Assembly: GCF_900102165.1 (NCBI RefSeq)
Contig: NZ_FNBD01000002.1
Location: 372,001-436,000, forward strand
Source: Cellulophaga baltica
Lineage (GTDB): Bacteria > Bacteroidota > Bacteroidia > Flavobacteriales > Flavobacteriaceae
Length of the DNA stretch: 64,000 nucleotides
Direction: 5' to 3'
Numbering within the stretch: position 1 is the stretch's first letter; each line of letters opens with the position of its first letter. A model generated the notes under the pieces. The model saw nothing but the letters and a program-made list of their open reading frames with translations, was not told where the DNA came from and searched no databases. The translations under genes were made by a program, and so were the position numbers. This document shows positions 57,228 through 64,000 of this stretch, piece after piece.

Positions 57228-58505
57228 ATGAATGAACCTCTTGCAGAGCGCGTACGCCCGAAGACATTAGAAGATTACATTAGTCAGCTTCATTTAGTTG
57301 GTGACAATGGCTCTCTTACGCATCAAATTAAAAAAGGAATAATTCCTTCTTTGATTCTTTGGGGCCCTCCTGGCACCGGTAAAACCACTTTGGCAAATAT
57401 TATAGCTACAGAAAGCGGCAGACCTTTCTATACCTTAAGTGCTATAAATAGTGGTGTAAAAGATATACGTGAGGTTATAGATAAAGCAAAACAAAGTGGT
57501 GGCTTATTCACAACCAAAAATCCGATACTATTTATTGATGAGATTCATAGGTTTAGCAAATCACAACAAGATTCCTTACTTGCTGCTGTAGAGAAAGGAT
57601 GGGTAACCCTAATAGGTGCTACTACTGAAAATCCTAGTTTTGAAGTGATCCCCGCATTACTTTCTAGATGTCAAGTATACATTTTAAAAGAATTTGGGAA
57701 AGATGATTTAGTTGCTCTTTTAAAAAGAGCTATTGCTATAGATAAGCATTTAAAATCTAAAAACATACATCTAAAAGAAACCGATGCCCTATTGCGTTTA
57801 TCGGGTGGGGACGGCAGAAAGCTTTTGAATATCTTTGAGCTTGTTATCAACTCTGAAAGCGGAGACACTATAGAAGTAACCAATAACTTGGTACTACAAA
57901 AGGTGCAAAAAAATACCGTGCGCTATGATAAAACCGGCGAGCAACATTATGACATTATTTCGGCGTTCATTAAATCTATCCGAGGTAGTGACCCTAATGC
58001 CGCAGTATATTGGTTAGCACGAATGATTGAAGGTGGCGAAGATGTTAAATTCATTGCACGTAGAATGCTCATCGCGGCTTCTGAAGATATTGGATTGGCT
58101 AATCCTACTGCACTTGTAATGGCTAACACTACATTCCAAGCAGTAACCACCATAGGTTATCCTGAAGCACGAATAATCTTAAGTCAATGTGCAATTTACC
58201 TAGCTACATCACCAAAAAGTAATGGAAGTTACATGGCCATCAATAGAGCACTTAAAACAGTGACAGATACCGGTGATCTGTCGGTGCCTATAGCCTTAAG
58301 AAATGCTCCAACAAAATTGATGAAAGATATAGGTTACGGTGCGGAATATAAATATGCACACGACTATCAGAATAATTTTGTTGAAGCAGAATTTTTGCCT
58401 GATGATATTTCAGGAACGTCTTTTTATAAGCCAAATAACAATCAGCGTGAAAATGCTATAAAGGAGTTTCTTAAAAATAGGTGGAAAGATAAATATTCCA
58501 TCTAA
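57228..58505 (+). CDS. rarA: Replication-associated recombination protein A (AAA+ ATPase, MgsA/RarA)
   Basis: This 425-residue clamp-loader-like AAA+ protein acts at stalled replication forks. [20 protein letters not shown] opens it, followed by Walker [17 protein letters not shown] (about 47-62), Walker [16 protein letters not shown], sensor 1 [11 protein letters not shown] and an Arg finger in LLSRCQVY. The MgsA C-terminal oligomerisation domain follows, with [29 protein letters not shown] and [13 protein letters not shown] use the ATG at 57228, not an upstream in-frame start at 57213. Its stop overlaps the next gene's stop by three to four bases, tail to tail. Confidence 0.97.
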   Translation: MNEPLAERVRPKTLEDYISQLHLVGDNGSLTHQIKKGIIPSLILWGPPGTGKTTLANIIATESGRPFYTLSAINSGVKDIREVIDKAKQSGGLFTTKNPILFIDEIHRFSKSQQDSLLAAVEKGWVTLIGATTENPSFEVIPALLSRCQVYILKEFGKDDLVALLKRAIAIDKHLKSKNIHLKETDALLRLSGGDGRKLLNIFELVINSESGDTIEVTNNLVLQKVQKNTVRYDKTGEQHYDIISAFIKSIRGSDPNAAVYWLARMIEGGEDVKFIARRMLIAASEDIGLANPTALVMANTTFQAVTTIGYPEARIILSQCAIYLATSPKSNGSYMAINRALKTVTDTGDLSVPIALRNAPTKLMKDIGYGAEYKYAHDYQNNFVEAEFLPDDISGTSFYKPNNNQRENAIKEFLKNRWKDKYSI

Positions 58506-59326
58506 AATTTAATATCCAAGGCTTTTACTTTCAATATATCACCGTCATAAAACTCAAAGTACCAAGCGCCATCTTTTGCGTACACCAAACCTTTGTTTCC
58601 TGAAATCTCTTCTCCTAAAAAGATAGTAGCCTGAGATGTCTTGAACATTTTCATAACTATTTTTGGAGAGCTGTCTACCAATTGATAGCCATTCAAAATA
58701 TCTTGGGCATATAAGCCGCCGTTGGAAGTTGCTACTTTATTTGCTTCCAGTATTGGAGTTGCTTTTACTACCGATTTCTTTTGTACTTCTTCAGATGTCT
58801 CTACCACAGCAGTTGTAGTAGCCTCAGCAGGCGCTTGCTTTACCGCAGGTAAGCTTTTTGCATCATTTTGATAGGATACCTTTACCGGTTCTGTTGTTGT
58901 TCCAGCATAAGAATAGGTGTAGCTAGATAATGGCTTTAGGGCTGCTCTAATTGCTTCTGAGTATGAGGCATTGTATTCTTTTTGCTTACTGGTACCTTCT
59001 ATAGATTTGTAGATTTCTTTACCAGAACAATCTTCAAGGACTAAAGTAGTTTTGGTGGTAAACATATTAGAACCATCAATAAGCTTTGCATATAGTGCCA
59101 CACACCTATTTAGATTCAACTCTGATGGTAAGTCGTTACTATAAACAACATTCACATCACTTTCTGTAAGCAAAAATTTTACAAGTGTACTAGATTTATA
59201 CTGGTTGGGACTTTTAAACGATTCAAATTGTGTAGGAACTACAACATACTTATACTCGTTAATTACTTCTTGTCCGTAGAAATTAGCACAAAATGCTAAC
59301 ATTAAAATGGGTACTATCTTTTTCAT
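58502..59326 (-). CDS. Secreted hypothetical protein of an envelope operon
   Basis: This 274-residue protein starts at the ATG at 59326, which gives a signal peptide ending about ANFYG; a frame to 59350 adds eight residues and spoils it. An N-terminal part with KYVVVPTQFESFKSPNQYKSSTLVKFLL is followed by a low-complexity Ala/Thr/Glu/Val linker (about 165-200). A C-terminal beta domain ends [25 protein letters not shown] do not recognise the family. It is the third gene of a run with the DUF5723 gene and a lipoprotein. Confidence 0.7.
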   Translation of the reverse strand: MKKIVPILMLAFCANFYGQEVINEYKYVVVPTQFESFKSPNQYKSSTLVKFLLTESDVNVVYSNDLPSELNLNRCVALYAKLIDGSNMFTTKTTLVLEDCSGKEIYKSIEGTSKQKEYNASYSEAIRAALKPLSSYTYSYAGTTTEPVKVSYQNDAKSLPAVKQAPAEATTTAVVETSEEVQKKSVVKATPILEANKVATSNGGLYAQDILNGYQLVDSSPKIVMKMFKTSQATIFLGEEISGNKGLVYAKDGAWYFEFYDGDILKVKALDIKF

Positions 59327-59334
59327 GAGGTCTC

Positions 59335-60783
59335 TTATTTCTTGCCCCAAGATATAATATTTAATCCAAATTGTACTGATGCATATTTGCTATTAGCCAA
59401 ATTTGAATATCCGATTAGATTATCAGCCATTAAATACATATTTACAGGACCAGCTTGAAGACTAGCTCCTAGACCAATATTCGTATATGAAAACTTATCT
59501 ATGGTGTACGTAGTTTTCAAACTCATTACATTGCCTAAGCGATGCTGATAAAATGCGCTTAATGCTGCTTGCGGCCCTCTTGGTCTATTAATGGCATACA
59601 ATTGCGCGCCATAACTATTTTTATAAACGCGACCTCTATTGTTTCCACCGGAAGTACTCGTACAATAACAAGCCTCTTTTGATTCTATCTCTTTACCAAA
59701 ATCTCGCCTTATAGATGTATAGAATTTTGTGGGCCTAAAAGTGATGTAATTATCACTACCCTCTTCATAAGGTACCAAATCTTCCAAATCATCCACAAAA
59801 GTTCTCCATTGGTCTTCTGTTGAATTAAGATCTTCTGGTAAACGAACTTCTAAACCTTCTGTACTCGCAAAACCTTTAACCGAATATGTTCTGACATCTT
59901 TGCTGTGATAAATAAAACCTACATCTATTAAACTACCTGTAAAGACCGTTCTTTCATCAATATTATAGGTAAAGCCTAAATCAAAACCAACACCCAAATT
60001 ACCTCCTAGTAATGCTCTTTTCCCTAAAACACTAGAAATAGCAGCACCATTAGCTTGCGAGTCATCATCTATAATATCTTTTAACTCAAATACACCAGAA
60101 GTTTTAATTTCAACATCGGCTTCAAGCGTACTTTCTAATAAGTTATCATCTCCTTGTGTCGTGACAAAATAGCCTTTGTTCTTTGTAGACGTAAAATTTA
60201 GTAAACTAGAATAGACCTTAGCACGGAACCCCATGGTTAGCTCATTAGAAATCTTTTTATTGATTCCGAAATGGTAAACATTCAAAATTTCGCCTCTAGT
60301 TTTAAGGTGATTTAAATCAAACTTTTTATTTAAATTATTGGTATTTCCTTCATAAGCTAATAAGGCGTAATCTTTAAAGAAATAGCCAATAGCATCTCCT
60401 TCATTATAAGCACCAAAAGAATAAAAGATATCTTCATTATTTTTACTTCTAAAGCCAATGTTTAGCAATTCTACTTGGTAAGTACCACTTAGTTCATCAC
60501 TAAAATCCATTCCATAAATGACCTTTTCTCTAAATTTGGTATTAAAATCTACGCCATCATTTGCAAAAAGATCGTTAGACTTTAAACCGCTACTTCCCGC
60601 TTGAAAAGAAAAGCCTGAAATTAATGGAACTCCTGCATACCACTTAAAAGAGGTCTTCATCCCTGGGTTTAATAATAGCGCTTGAGGCACTTCATTAAAA
60701 TCATAAAGCAGCTGTTTATTTTGACTGTTCACAAAGAAACAACCAAATAATAGCACTATAATAAATATGTTTCTTAATCTCAT
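59335..60783 (-). CDS. DUF5723-family outer-membrane protein
   Basis: This 482-residue protein has a signal peptide (about 1-20, cut near NSQ). YDFNEVPQALLLNPGMKTSFKWYAGVPLISGFSF and then alternating beta-rich sequence (GFDLGFTYNIDERTVFTGSLIDVGF, LYAINRPRGPQAALSAFYQHRLGNVMSLKTTYTID) are typical of the DUF5723 group. I infer an outer-membrane beta barrel related to PorP/SprF-like or PorV-like proteins. A CYCTSTSGG segment in the last third may be a surface loop. Its start overlaps the preceding lipoprotein stop by four bases, and eight bases separate it from the next gene. Confidence 0.82.
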   Translation of the reverse strand: MRLRNIFIIVLLFGCFFVNSQNKQLLYDFNEVPQALLLNPGMKTSFKWYAGVPLISGFSFQAGSSGLKSNDLFANDGVDFNTKFREKVIYGMDFSDELSGTYQVELLNIGFRSKNNEDIFYSFGAYNEGDAIGYFFKDYALLAYEGNTNNLNKKFDLNHLKTRGEILNVYHFGINKKISNELTMGFRAKVYSSLLNFTSTKNKGYFVTTQGDDNLLESTLEADVEIKTSGVFELKDIIDDDSQANGAAISSVLGKRALLGGNLGVGFDLGFTYNIDERTVFTGSLIDVGFIYHSKDVRTYSVKGFASTEGLEVRLPEDLNSTEDQWRTFVDDLEDLVPYEEGSDNYITFRPTKFYTSIRRDFGKEIESKEACYCTSTSGGNNRGRVYKNSYGAQLYAINRPRGPQAALSAFYQHRLGNVMSLKTTYTIDKFSYTNIGLGASLQAGPVNMYLMADNLIGYSNLANSKYASVQFGLNIISWGKK

Positions 60784-61328
60784 TCTATAACCCTCAACTT
60801 AAAACTAGCGCTAGATCTAAAAATTAGTTTAGGATCAGGAAGAGATGATACACTTGTACTCCCGCTATTATTTGTAAAAATAACTTGTAAACTTGATGTG
60901 CTTTTTATAATATCTATGCTTTTGCCTGCGGCTGTGCCATAAAATATTTCTTCATCAATAATATCTATTGGTGGCGCTTCTGCTGTAGAAAAGTTCAGGA
61001 CATCTAACGGAGAGCCCGCTTCATTCAAAAATATTACGCGAATATCTAGCTGTTTGCTAGTGCTATTTTCTATTTGAAATGTTAGGGATCCTGATATAAC
61101 TCTATCAGAAAATAGTTCTGAATTAAAGCCATCAAAATTTATATTCTGTGATATTACTGGAGAAGCATTAATCAAATCTTCTGTAGACTCAAGATAAAGC
61201 ACGGGACCAGTAGCATCTGTGATTACATCTAAATCTCTTGCTTGGTCAAAATCTTGCTCATCAGAACAAGCGCTGACCACTACCAAAAGTAAGAGTGGTA
61301 TGAATAAATAGTTTATGATTTTTTTCAT
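60780..61328 (-). CDS. Lipoprotein of an envelope operon, unknown function
   Basis: This 182-residue lipoprotein has signal ending LLVVVSAC and acidic mature start CSDEQDFDQARD, consistent with surface export. The mature part looks like a single beta sandwich (GSLTFQIENSTSKQLDIRVIFLNEAG). It is first in the three-gene run 61328-58502 and overlaps the DUF5723 gene by four bases. A 9-bp inverted repeat lies just upstream at 61341-61369. Function not recognised. Confidence 0.75.
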   Translation of the reverse strand: MKKIINYLFIPLLLLVVVSACSDEQDFDQARDLDVITDATGPVLYLESTEDLINASPVISQNINFDGFNSELFSDRVISGSLTFQIENSTSKQLDIRVIFLNEAGSPLDVLNFSTAEAPPIDIIDEEIFYGTAAGKSIDIIKSTSSLQVIFTNNSGSTSVSSLPDPKLIFRSSASFKLRVIE

Positions 61329-61340
61329 TGCAATTATTTC

Positions 61341-61369
61341 AATTCTAATATAAAGTGTTGATTAGAATT
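61341..61369. repeat. 9-bp inverted repeat upstream of the envelope operon
   Basis: AATTCTAAT (61341-61349) and ATTAGAATT (61361-61369) are perfect arms around 11 bases, 13 bases upstream of the lipoprotein ATG at 61328. No T run follows on the minus strand, so it is not an obvious terminator for the phosphatase gene upstream. An operator or a 5' UTR hairpin is possible. Confidence 0.5.
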
Positions 61370-61394
61370 AATTAGTGTCTACAGCTTAGCAACG

Positions 61395-62084
61395 TCATAA
61401 GTACAATTTTATTTCACTTAAATCAGTAATCATATCACAATATTCGTGCTTTTGCTCATTATGTGCGTTAAAATGCAGGGCATTTAAACCTGCTGCTTGC
61501 GCGCCAAGTATATCTGCCTCAAGACTATCACCAATCATAAGTGCCTTTTCCGCTGGCACATTTGCCATCTCTAAAGCTAAGTCAAAAATGATAGGATTGG
61601 GCTTTTTAACACCTGCCATTTCCGAATTTATAACCTGATGGAAATACGGTGCTATGTTAGAATTTCTAATCTTTTTATTTTGCACCTCTTGAAATCCATT
61701 GGTGATGATGTGTAAATTATACTTAGGTTTCAAATAGTCTAAAATAGCAATAGCATTAGGGAACAAATGATTATAGGTAGCTAAGTTAGCTATATAAGCG
61801 TCAGACAAACTATTTATTACAGCATCACTAACCTCAAGACCTAAAGTGTCAAAGGTAGTTTTCAAACGCTGATACCTCAGCGCTGTTTTTGATATCTTCT
61901 CCTCCCGGAACAAACGCCAAAAGACAAGATTATTAGGTACATATACTTCTAGAAAATCTTCTAATGAAACAGGCACATCATGCGTCACCAATATTTTTTC
62001 AAAAGTGAGTGCGGAATTTTTTTCAAAATCCCAAAGGGTATGATCTAAATCAAAAAAAACATCGGTAACTATATTTTTAAACAT
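61395..62084 (-). CDS. yjjG: YjjG-type HAD pyrimidine 5'-nucleotidase
   Basis: This 229-residue HAD-fold phosphatase has motif I FFDLDHTLWDF (DxD nucleophile and general acid, about residues 10-20). Motif II is HIITNGFQEVQ, motif III Lys is in MAGVKKPNPIIF, and motif IV MIGDSLEADILGAQAAG. YjjG removes phosphate from dUMP and noncanonical pyrimidine nucleotides. The Lys of motif III is present and the helical cap is of the usual size. It overlaps the deacetylase-like gene by eight bases, so translation may be coupled. Confidence 0.9.
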   Translation of the reverse strand: MFKNIVTDVFFDLDHTLWDFEKNSALTFEKILVTHDVPVSLEDFLEVYVPNNLVFWRLFREEKISKTALRYQRLKTTFDTLGLEVSDAVINSLSDAYIANLATYNHLFPNAIAILDYLKPKYNLHIITNGFQEVQNKKIRNSNIAPYFHQVINSEMAGVKKPNPIIFDLALEMANVPAEKALMIGDSLEADILGAQAAGLNALHFNAHNEQKHEYCDMITDLSEIKLYL

Positions 62085-63372
62085 GGTATTTTTTCACTAC
62101 AAATTCATATAATTCTTTCCAGGACACTTTACTTTTCTCTCCGAATAATTCATTAGAAAAAATAGTTATAAAGCCACCATTTACTTTTTTAACTTGTGCA
62201 TAAACACGATCCAATTTCTGTGTCATCTCATCTAAAGAAGCATATTTTACAAAGGTATAATCATGTACGGCAAATGGATGTATTTTAATAGGTTGCTGTA
62301 CTTCTAAATTGATATCGTATAGATAAAAAGGTGTGCACGTACTTGCCCTAAATCCTATCTCGTGAGTATACCCCATCGTAAAATCATCTGTAAACTCTGC
62401 CTCTACCAGCCTTCTATACGTGGCCGGCACATCTACCCTATTGTATCTTAATCTAGAAGAGTTTATAGGTCTATTGATAACGTTAGACAAGTTTTTCTTT
62501 TCTTCTTTCAATAACTCTGTATCATTAAAAGAACCATAAGAAGCACATAAGGATACTGTACTATAATCTGAAATAGACTTGATTAAAAATTTGAATTTAT
62601 TATTATTAACCGATATGTTTTTATCAAAAGTAGAATACTCCGCGAATTGAAAAAAGAACATGCAAAGAACTTTGTACTTTTTATGAAGTTCTATAAGCCA
62701 GTCATAATTATTATACGGATCTTTTTCTGGACGAAACCAAACCGAGACCCTTTCTGCCACGCGTTTAAATTTAAGAGAAGAAATATCTAAAAGCAAACCT
62801 GCTAAACTTCTAACAATACCTTTATGAGAATAGCAATGAGAAGAGCTTACATCTATGATCGATGTAAATTTATAGGCGCTCTTTTTAGATTCTAATTCCG
62901 GAAAGCGCTCTTGCAATTTTTCTAAAAATTTATATGCCCATAAATCTACCACAGGTAATTCTAGAAAATCATTCTTAAAAGCTAAACTCTCTTGTGGAGG
63001 AAACCTATTGTGTATATCTTTTACATGCGGAAGGTACTCTTCATACCTACTTAACAAATAAAAACTAGCAGAAAATACATCAAATGGTAAGTTACTGCGT
63101 TCACCTGCAGCAAAAAAACAAGGAATTCCTTCCCAATCCTGTACTTTTATTTGAAGGTCATTAATCCCTTGTTCAAACAAAAGATCATTACTCCTAATGA
63201 AAAATTCATTTTGTAAGGGTAATTTGGTATAGGTAATTTTTGGTCCTGAATGTTTAATAAAATCTTCTACTTTGGCCGTAAAACTAATTTCTACATTTAA
63301 AATACGGTCAAATATTTGCTTCATTACGAAACTAAATCTTGGAGTAATTTTATGAGTGTAAATTAGAAGCAT
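62077..63372 (-). CDS. Polysaccharide-deacetylase-like protein with DUF7033, probably catalytically altered
   Basis: This 431-residue protein starts MLLIYTHKITPRFSF, the characteristic opening of flavobacterial proteins with an N-terminal DUF7033 domain. Its overall layout matches (FFAAGERSNLPFDVFSASFYLLSRYEEYLPH, then VVDLWAYKF). Where related enzymes carry a DxD metal motif it reads TSIIDVSSSHCYSHKG. Where they have a LHPSY-type His it reads SLCASYGS, and a further SRQH-type position reads SSRLRYNR. The candidate metal ligands therefore look replaced. The fold may be kept as a binding or scaffold protein. These comparisons come from memory of the family. Confidence 0.75.
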   Translation of the reverse strand: MLLIYTHKITPRFSFVMKQIFDRILNVEISFTAKVEDFIKHSGPKITYTKLPLQNEFFIRSNDLLFEQGINDLQIKVQDWEGIPCFFAAGERSNLPFDVFSASFYLLSRYEEYLPHVKDIHNRFPPQESLAFKNDFLELPVVDLWAYKFLEKLQERFPELESKKSAYKFTSIIDVSSSHCYSHKGIVRSLAGLLLDISSLKFKRVAERVSVWFRPEKDPYNNYDWLIELHKKYKVLCMFFFQFAEYSTFDKNISVNNNKFKFLIKSISDYSTVSLCASYGSFNDTELLKEEKKNLSNVINRPINSSRLRYNRVDVPATYRRLVEAEFTDDFTMGYTHEIGFRASTCTPFYLYDINLEVQQPIKIHPFAVHDYTFVKYASLDEMTQKLDRVYAQVKKVNGGFITIFSNELFGEKSKVSWKELYEFVVKKYHV

Positions 63373-63414
63373 AGGTATTCTCTTGTCAGAATATTAATTA
63401 AAAAAAAATAGTCA

Positions 63415-64000
63415 TTAAAGAATATTTTCATCTGCAAAGCTAAAATATTCTGATTGAGTGATGATCAAATGATCTAAAACTTTTATATCTAGTCCTTCTG
63501 CAGCATTTTTTATTTTCTGAGTGATCTGTTTATCGGCCATACTAGGGTTTAGCGTACCAGAGGGGTGATTATGTGCTAAAATAATAGCAACAGCACTAAA
63601 TTCTAGTGCCTCTTTCATTATTAACCGTACATCTACTAAGGTTCCTGTAATACTTCCCTTGCTCTGCTGAGAGCAATGCAACACTTTATTGGAATTATTA
63701 AGAAAAACTACCCAAAATTCTTCGTGTGGTAAATCTCCCATTTTAGGTTGTAGTAATTCAAATACACTTTTACTACTTGTAATTTTAGTGATTTTATGTG
63801 CATCTTCTCCCCTTCTACGTCTTCCTATTTCTAATGCTGCCGTAATACTCACTGCTTTTGCCTCGCCAATACCTTTAAACTGCATTAGCTTTTTTACCGA
63901 TAATTTTCCTAACTCATTGATGTTGTTGTTTACCGATGCTAGAATTCTCTTAGAGAGTTCAACAGCACTTTCATTTCTGCTACCTGAACCAATTAAAATA
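63415..64000 (-). CDS. radC: RadC-family JAB/MPN protein, 5' end beyond the window
   Basis: The frame is open from 63415 to the right edge; the ATG at 63885 is internal, because the protein continues upstream as ILIGSGSRNESAVELSKRIL and then SVNNNINELGKLSVKKLMQFKG. It therefore contains most of the N-terminal helix-hairpin-helix domain (KGIGEAKAVSITAALEIGRR) and the complete C-terminal JAB domain with ILAHNHPSGTLNPSMADKQIT, the HxHx10D metal motif. RadC was once called a DNA repair protein; that role is now doubted, and its metalloprotease-like or nuclease activity is unresolved. About 70 residues should be missing. Confidence 0.93.
   Translation of the reverse strand, partial: ILIGSGSRNESAVELSKRILASVNNNINELGKLSVKKLMQFKGIGEAKAVSITAALEIGRRRRGEDAHKITKITSSKSVFELLQPKMGDLPHEEFWVVFLNNSNKVLHCSQQSKGSITGTLVDVRLIMKEALEFSAVAIILAHNHPSGTLNPSMADKQITQKIKNAAEGLDIKVLDHLIITQSEYFSFADENIL

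Overview
The window is AT-rich DNA from a Bacteroidota bacterium, almost certainly a member of the Flavobacteriaceae (a marine Cellulophaga/Maribacter/Zobellia-like genus is my guess, at low confidence). The evidence is two SusC/SusD pairs, an ECF sigma / FecR / STN-TonB receptor cassette, many lipoproteins with acidic residues just after the lipobox cysteine, several TAnnTTTG-type -7 promoter elements, few Shine-Dalgarno sequences, and the DUF5723 and FPhxh-repeat families typical of that group. I see no rRNA, tRNA, CRISPR array, insertion sequence or prophage.

Layout. 1-2.9 kb (+): 3' end of a HerA-like (DUF853) ATPase, then a lipoprotein, a cupin, an alpha/beta hydrolase and a VOC protein. 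2.9-6.3 kb (-): an orphan PAS histidine kinase, folD and ffh. 6.4-12.3 kb: a cell-surface signalling cassette made of a divergent multi-repeat lipoprotein and a sigma / anti-sigma / STN-TonB receptor set. 12.3-20.4 kb: MtfA-like peptidase, argS, two small unknowns, an SDR protein, a BCCT transporter and two tandem guanidino-group-modifying enzymes. 20.5-26.2 kb (-): gltA, a glycogen synthase, eno and carA. 26.3-43.5 kb (-): the str-S10-spc-alpha ribosomal supercluster from rpsL to rplQ, with two small genes, rpmJ and rpmD, at 29430-29546 and 31591-31770. 43.7-55.6 kb (+): two SusCD loci, the second with two extra lipoproteins. 55.6-64 kb: rlmB, a rhomboid protease, rarA, a three-gene envelope operon, a YjjG-type phosphatase, a polysaccharide-deacetylase-like protein with altered catalytic motifs, and a radC that runs off the right edge.

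The most interesting reading is at 8.1-8.9 kb. The same bipartite sequence (GTAGGGTTTTT, exactly 11 bases, TGTTWTAR) lies upstream of fecR on the plus strand and upstream of the divergent lipoprotein on the minus strand, but not upstream of the sigma gene. I infer that it is the promoter of the ECF sigma factor, and that the lipoprotein (four FP-type repeats plus three Cys-bounded modules) belongs to the surface-signalling system. The second signal is the 156-base spacer between rpsJ and rplC. It holds two mutually exclusive hairpins and then a clear intrinsic terminator, so it looks like an attenuator inside the ribosomal supercluster.

Functional calls rest on motifs and domain order read by eye. 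No database search was possible.
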